Below are positions 61,819-64,000 of a stretch of DNA of 64,000 nucleotides, one piece after another. The notes under the pieces are model-generated. The model did not search any database, was not told where the DNA came from, and saw nothing but the letters and a program-made list of their open reading frames with translations. Origin of the DNA: an uncultured Eudoraea sp. (lineage in GTDB: Bacteria; Bacteroidota; Bacteroidia; Flavobacteriales; Flavobacteriaceae); the NCBI GenBank assembly GCA_947258405.1, contig CAMYIE010000005.1, positions 1 to 64,000 on the forward strand, in the 5' to 3' direction. Made by a program: the position numbers and the translations under genes. The first letter of the stretch is position 1, and every line of letters begins with the position of its first letter.

Positions 61819-63759
61819 ATGAATCAGGCAGCTTTTCATAGTTTCCTGGCCTGCGAAGACCTCAAAGATCCTGAAAAAGCAGACCAACAAAAGTTATTCG
61901 AGCTGCGGCTTAACAGCAATATATCGCTGATCCAGCATCTCTTTTTCGAACTCTACCCACAAGTAGAGCACAAGAAAGATTTTGGGAAATTACTACGACT
62001 CCTCCCCAATCTTTTTAACAAAAGGCCAGAACGTCTTCGACTCCTCGATCTCAGTAGAATGGCTGAGGGTAACTGGTATCAGGATCAACGCCTTGTGGGG
62101 ATGCAGCTTTATGTAGACCGATATAACAAGGATCTTAATGGCCTGAAAGCAAAACTGCCGTATATAGAGGACTTAGGTGTAAACCTGATTCACCTTATGC
62201 CCGTGACTACAAGACCCCAAGGACAGAACGACGGAGGATATGCCGTGAACAGTTATACAAAGGTAGACCCACGCTACGGGACAAGGGCCGATCTGCTTCG
62301 TCTTATCAAAACCATGCACAGTAAGCAGATGTATGTTATGCTCGATTTTGTGGTTAACCATACTTCCGATGAGTTTCCCTGGGCTAAAAAGGCTGCAGCA
62401 GGAAATAAGAAGTACCAAAAGTACTATTATACCTATCAAGACAGGACGATCCCTGATGCCTTTGAAAAGTCGCTTCCCGAGGTTTTTCCAGAATCCGCAC
62501 CGGGAAATTTTACCTATAACGAGCAGATGCAAAAATGGGTTATGACTGTTTTCAATAACTATCAGTGGGACCTAAATTATCGCAATCCTGAGGTGTTTAT
62601 GGAGATGCTCAGTAACCTTGTAACTTTAGCCAATATGGGTGTCGATATTGTCAGATTCGACGCTCTTGCCTTCCTCTGGAAAAAACTGGGGACCATTTCC
62701 CAGAACCTGCCGGAAGCACATATGGTAATCAGCTTGTTCCGATTATGCCTGCAGGTAGTCGCTCCGGGAATAGTGCTTCTGGCTGAGGCCATTGTTGCTC
62801 CCACAAATATCGTCAAGTACTTCGGCCAGGGTATTTTTAAAGGAAATGAGTGCGAACTCGCTTACAATGCTACCCTTATGGCCCTACTGTGGAATTCTGT
62901 GGCGACCAAAAAAACCCTTCTGCTGTACAGGAATTTAAAGAATATTCCTTCCAGGCCTCAGGAAGGGGCCTGGCTAAATTACATTCGTTGCCATGATGAT
63001 ATTGGATTGGGATTCGACGATAGGTATATATATGAGATCGGTTGGGATGCTTCAGAACACAGGAAATTTCTTTTAAATTATTTCACGCAAAAGCTGGAAT
63101 GGTCACCTGCCATAGGTCAGGCTTTCATGTACAACCCAAGGACGGGTGATGGAAGGATTACGGGCAGTGCCGCCTCACTGCTTGGTCTGGAAATGGGATT
63201 GAAGACCAAAAATGCAAAACTGATCGATCAGGCCATAGACAAAATTGTGATGTTGCATGGGATTATCCTCTCCTATGGTGGAATCCCGATGCTCTACGCT
63301 GGAGACGAAATAGGAACGCTTAACGACTACTCCTACCTGAATGAGGAGGATAAAAGAGACGACAGTCGTTGGTTAAACAGGCCTGTACATGATTGGGCGT
63401 CCAGCGCAGCCGTGCATCAGGAAGGCAGTATTCCCTACAGGGTGTTCCGGCAAGTCAGGCATCTGATCGCTTTACGCAAGGAATATCAGGTTTTGGCAGA
63501 TCACCATCTACCGCTTCTACATGAGCCAAATAATAACCATGTGTTGGCATTCGAGCGTACCGATGGCAATAATAAAGGCATCCTGGTCTTATGCAATTTT
63601 GATGAGCACGATCAGGCACTCGATGCCGGTTTGATCACTTCATTGGGATATATAAAAAATGCGCGGTATAGCGATCTCATCACCGGAGAAAAACGCAAGC
63701 TAACCAGTGGTTTATTCAGCCTTAAACCCTATGAAATATTCTGGCTTGATTCTCTCTAA
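61819..63759 (+). CDS. Amylosucrase (GH13_4)
   Basis: A 646-residue glycoside hydrolase with an N-terminal helical domain (~1-90), a (beta/alpha)8 barrel and a C-terminal beta domain. Catalytic nucleophile Asp281 in VRFDALAF, acid/base Glu323 in LLAEAIV, and His181, His392 and Asp393 in VVNHTS and RCHDDIG match the amylosucrase pattern of Neisseria polysaccharea. It transfers glucose from sucrose to an alpha-glucan or hydrolyses sucrose, freeing fructose. No signal peptide, so it works in the cytoplasm. It overlaps the convergent partial gene by four bases. Sucrose hydrolase is the main alternative. Confidence 0.94.
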   Translation: MNQAAFHSFLACEDLKDPEKADQQKLFELRLNSNISLIQHLFFELYPQVEHKKDFGKLLRLLPNLFNKRPERLRLLDLSRMAEGNWYQDQRLVGMQLYVDRYNKDLNGLKAKLPYIEDLGVNLIHLMPVTTRPQGQNDGGYAVNSYTKVDPRYGTRADLLRLIKTMHSKQMYVMLDFVVNHTSDEFPWAKKAAAGNKKYQKYYYTYQDRTIPDAFEKSLPEVFPESAPGNFTYNEQMQKWVMTVFNNYQWDLNYRNPEVFMEMLSNLVTLANMGVDIVRFDALAFLWKKLGTISQNLPEAHMVISLFRLCLQVVAPGIVLLAEAIVAPTNIVKYFGQGIFKGNECELAYNATLMALLWNSVATKKTLLLYRNLKNIPSRPQEGAWLNYIRCHDDIGLGFDDRYIYEIGWDASEHRKFLLNYFTQKLEWSPAIGQAFMYNPRTGDGRITGSAASLLGLEMGLKTKNAKLIDQAIDKIVMLHGIILSYGGIPMLYAGDEIGTLNDYSYLNEEDKRDDSRWLNRPVHDWASSAAVHQEGSIPYRVFRQVRHLIALRKEYQVLADHHLPLLHEPNNNHVLAFERTDGNNKGILVLCNFDEHDQALDAGLITSLGYIKNARYSDLITGEKRKLTSGLFSLKPYEIFWLDSL

Positions 63760-64000
63760 TTATACTTTACTTTCCTAAGAATCCTCAATGATTCCTTTAA
63801 AGACTCATAGACCGTTTTGTCGTACTTCTTAAGAACTGACCTGCCAAGGTCGAGCTGGTCCTTAGCCTCTTCAAAGCCATTGAGGTAACAAATCAGGTAA
63901 GTAGCTGGCAAATGAGTAAGATCTCTTTGTTCTCTTGGTTTCAGGGGAATATTTTTTTCCAGCTTATGCAATAGAGTATTGTTTGCATTAAAAATATGGT
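63756..64000 (-). CDS. Unknown protein, C-terminal part (5' end beyond the window)
   Basis: An open minus-strand frame runs from the window edge to a stop at 63756, giving ~80 residues. The part seen is basic and helical (LGRSVLKKYDKTVYESLKESL), without signal or membrane segment. The family is not recognised. It is open through the edge, so the real start lies beyond base 64000. Its end overlaps amylosucrase by four bases. Confidence 0.6.
   Translation of the reverse strand, partial: HIFNANNTLLHKLEKNIPLKPREQRDLTHLPATYLICYLNGFEEAKDQLDLGRSVLKKYDKTVYESLKESLRILRKVKYN

Overview
The window looks like chromosomal DNA of a member of the Flavobacteriaceae (Bacteroidota), probably marine. The evidence is three TonB-dependent receptors with N-terminal carboxypeptidase-like domains, many small lipoproteins, no clear Shine-Dalgarno sequences, many TTG/GTG starts, and promoters of the Bacteroidota type (TTTG, about 19-21 bp, TAnnTTTG). 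No rRNA, tRNA, CRISPR array, phage or transposase gene was seen. Nearly all genes are housekeeping or metabolic. The unusual material sits in intergenic regions and at a few rearranged junctions.

Region 1 (1-7.7 kb): the end of a histidine kinase and its response regulator are followed by an SDR oxidoreductase, which sits between two decayed copies of the same gene junction. Next comes a putative extracellular-DNA or nucleotide system: an OB-fold/lamin-tail lipoprotein, a TonB-dependent receptor and a divergent secreted EEP nuclease. Region 2 (7.7-30.7 kb, nearly all on the minus strand): an Oar-like receptor; the operon DUF3108 - tryptophan 2,3-dioxygenase - M23 peptidase - pgi; hppD; uvrC-patatin; a 5-formyl-THF cyclo-ligase gene convergent with lspA; ileS-dksA; recO and a heme/siderophore-type receptor.

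Region 3 (30.7-48 kb): gdhA and a cystathionine gamma-synthase/lyase gene, divergent from a DUF3298-type lipoprotein gene through interleaved promoters. Small enzymes and transporters follow (DinB, ArsC-like, EamA, thioesterase, nitronate monooxygenase-like, bestrophin, YheT hydrolase, cytochrome c, SDR, a hydrolase fused to a carboxypeptidase-like domain, LigT, an F420-reductase-like protein), then a degraded outer-membrane protein gene and a SulP transporter with an operator-like palindrome at its promoter.

Region 4 (48-64 kb): phyH and a divergent AraC regulator share two 21-bp-spaced half-sites. Convergent gpsA and glpD, which catalyse opposing reactions, follow. Then come small proteins and CvpA, a CAP lipoprotein, 3-hydroxyanthranilate dioxygenase, DUF1304, an ALDH7-type dehydrogenase, an acyl-ACP desaturase-like protein, a PPP-type phosphatase and a fructokinase-amylosucrase operon. 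Tryptophan catabolism is represented at two distant places (14.1 kb and 55.4 kb). Three intergenic regions share a hairpin next to the motif CTAAATAACCAACCAAA or a variant of it, which has no obvious explanation.
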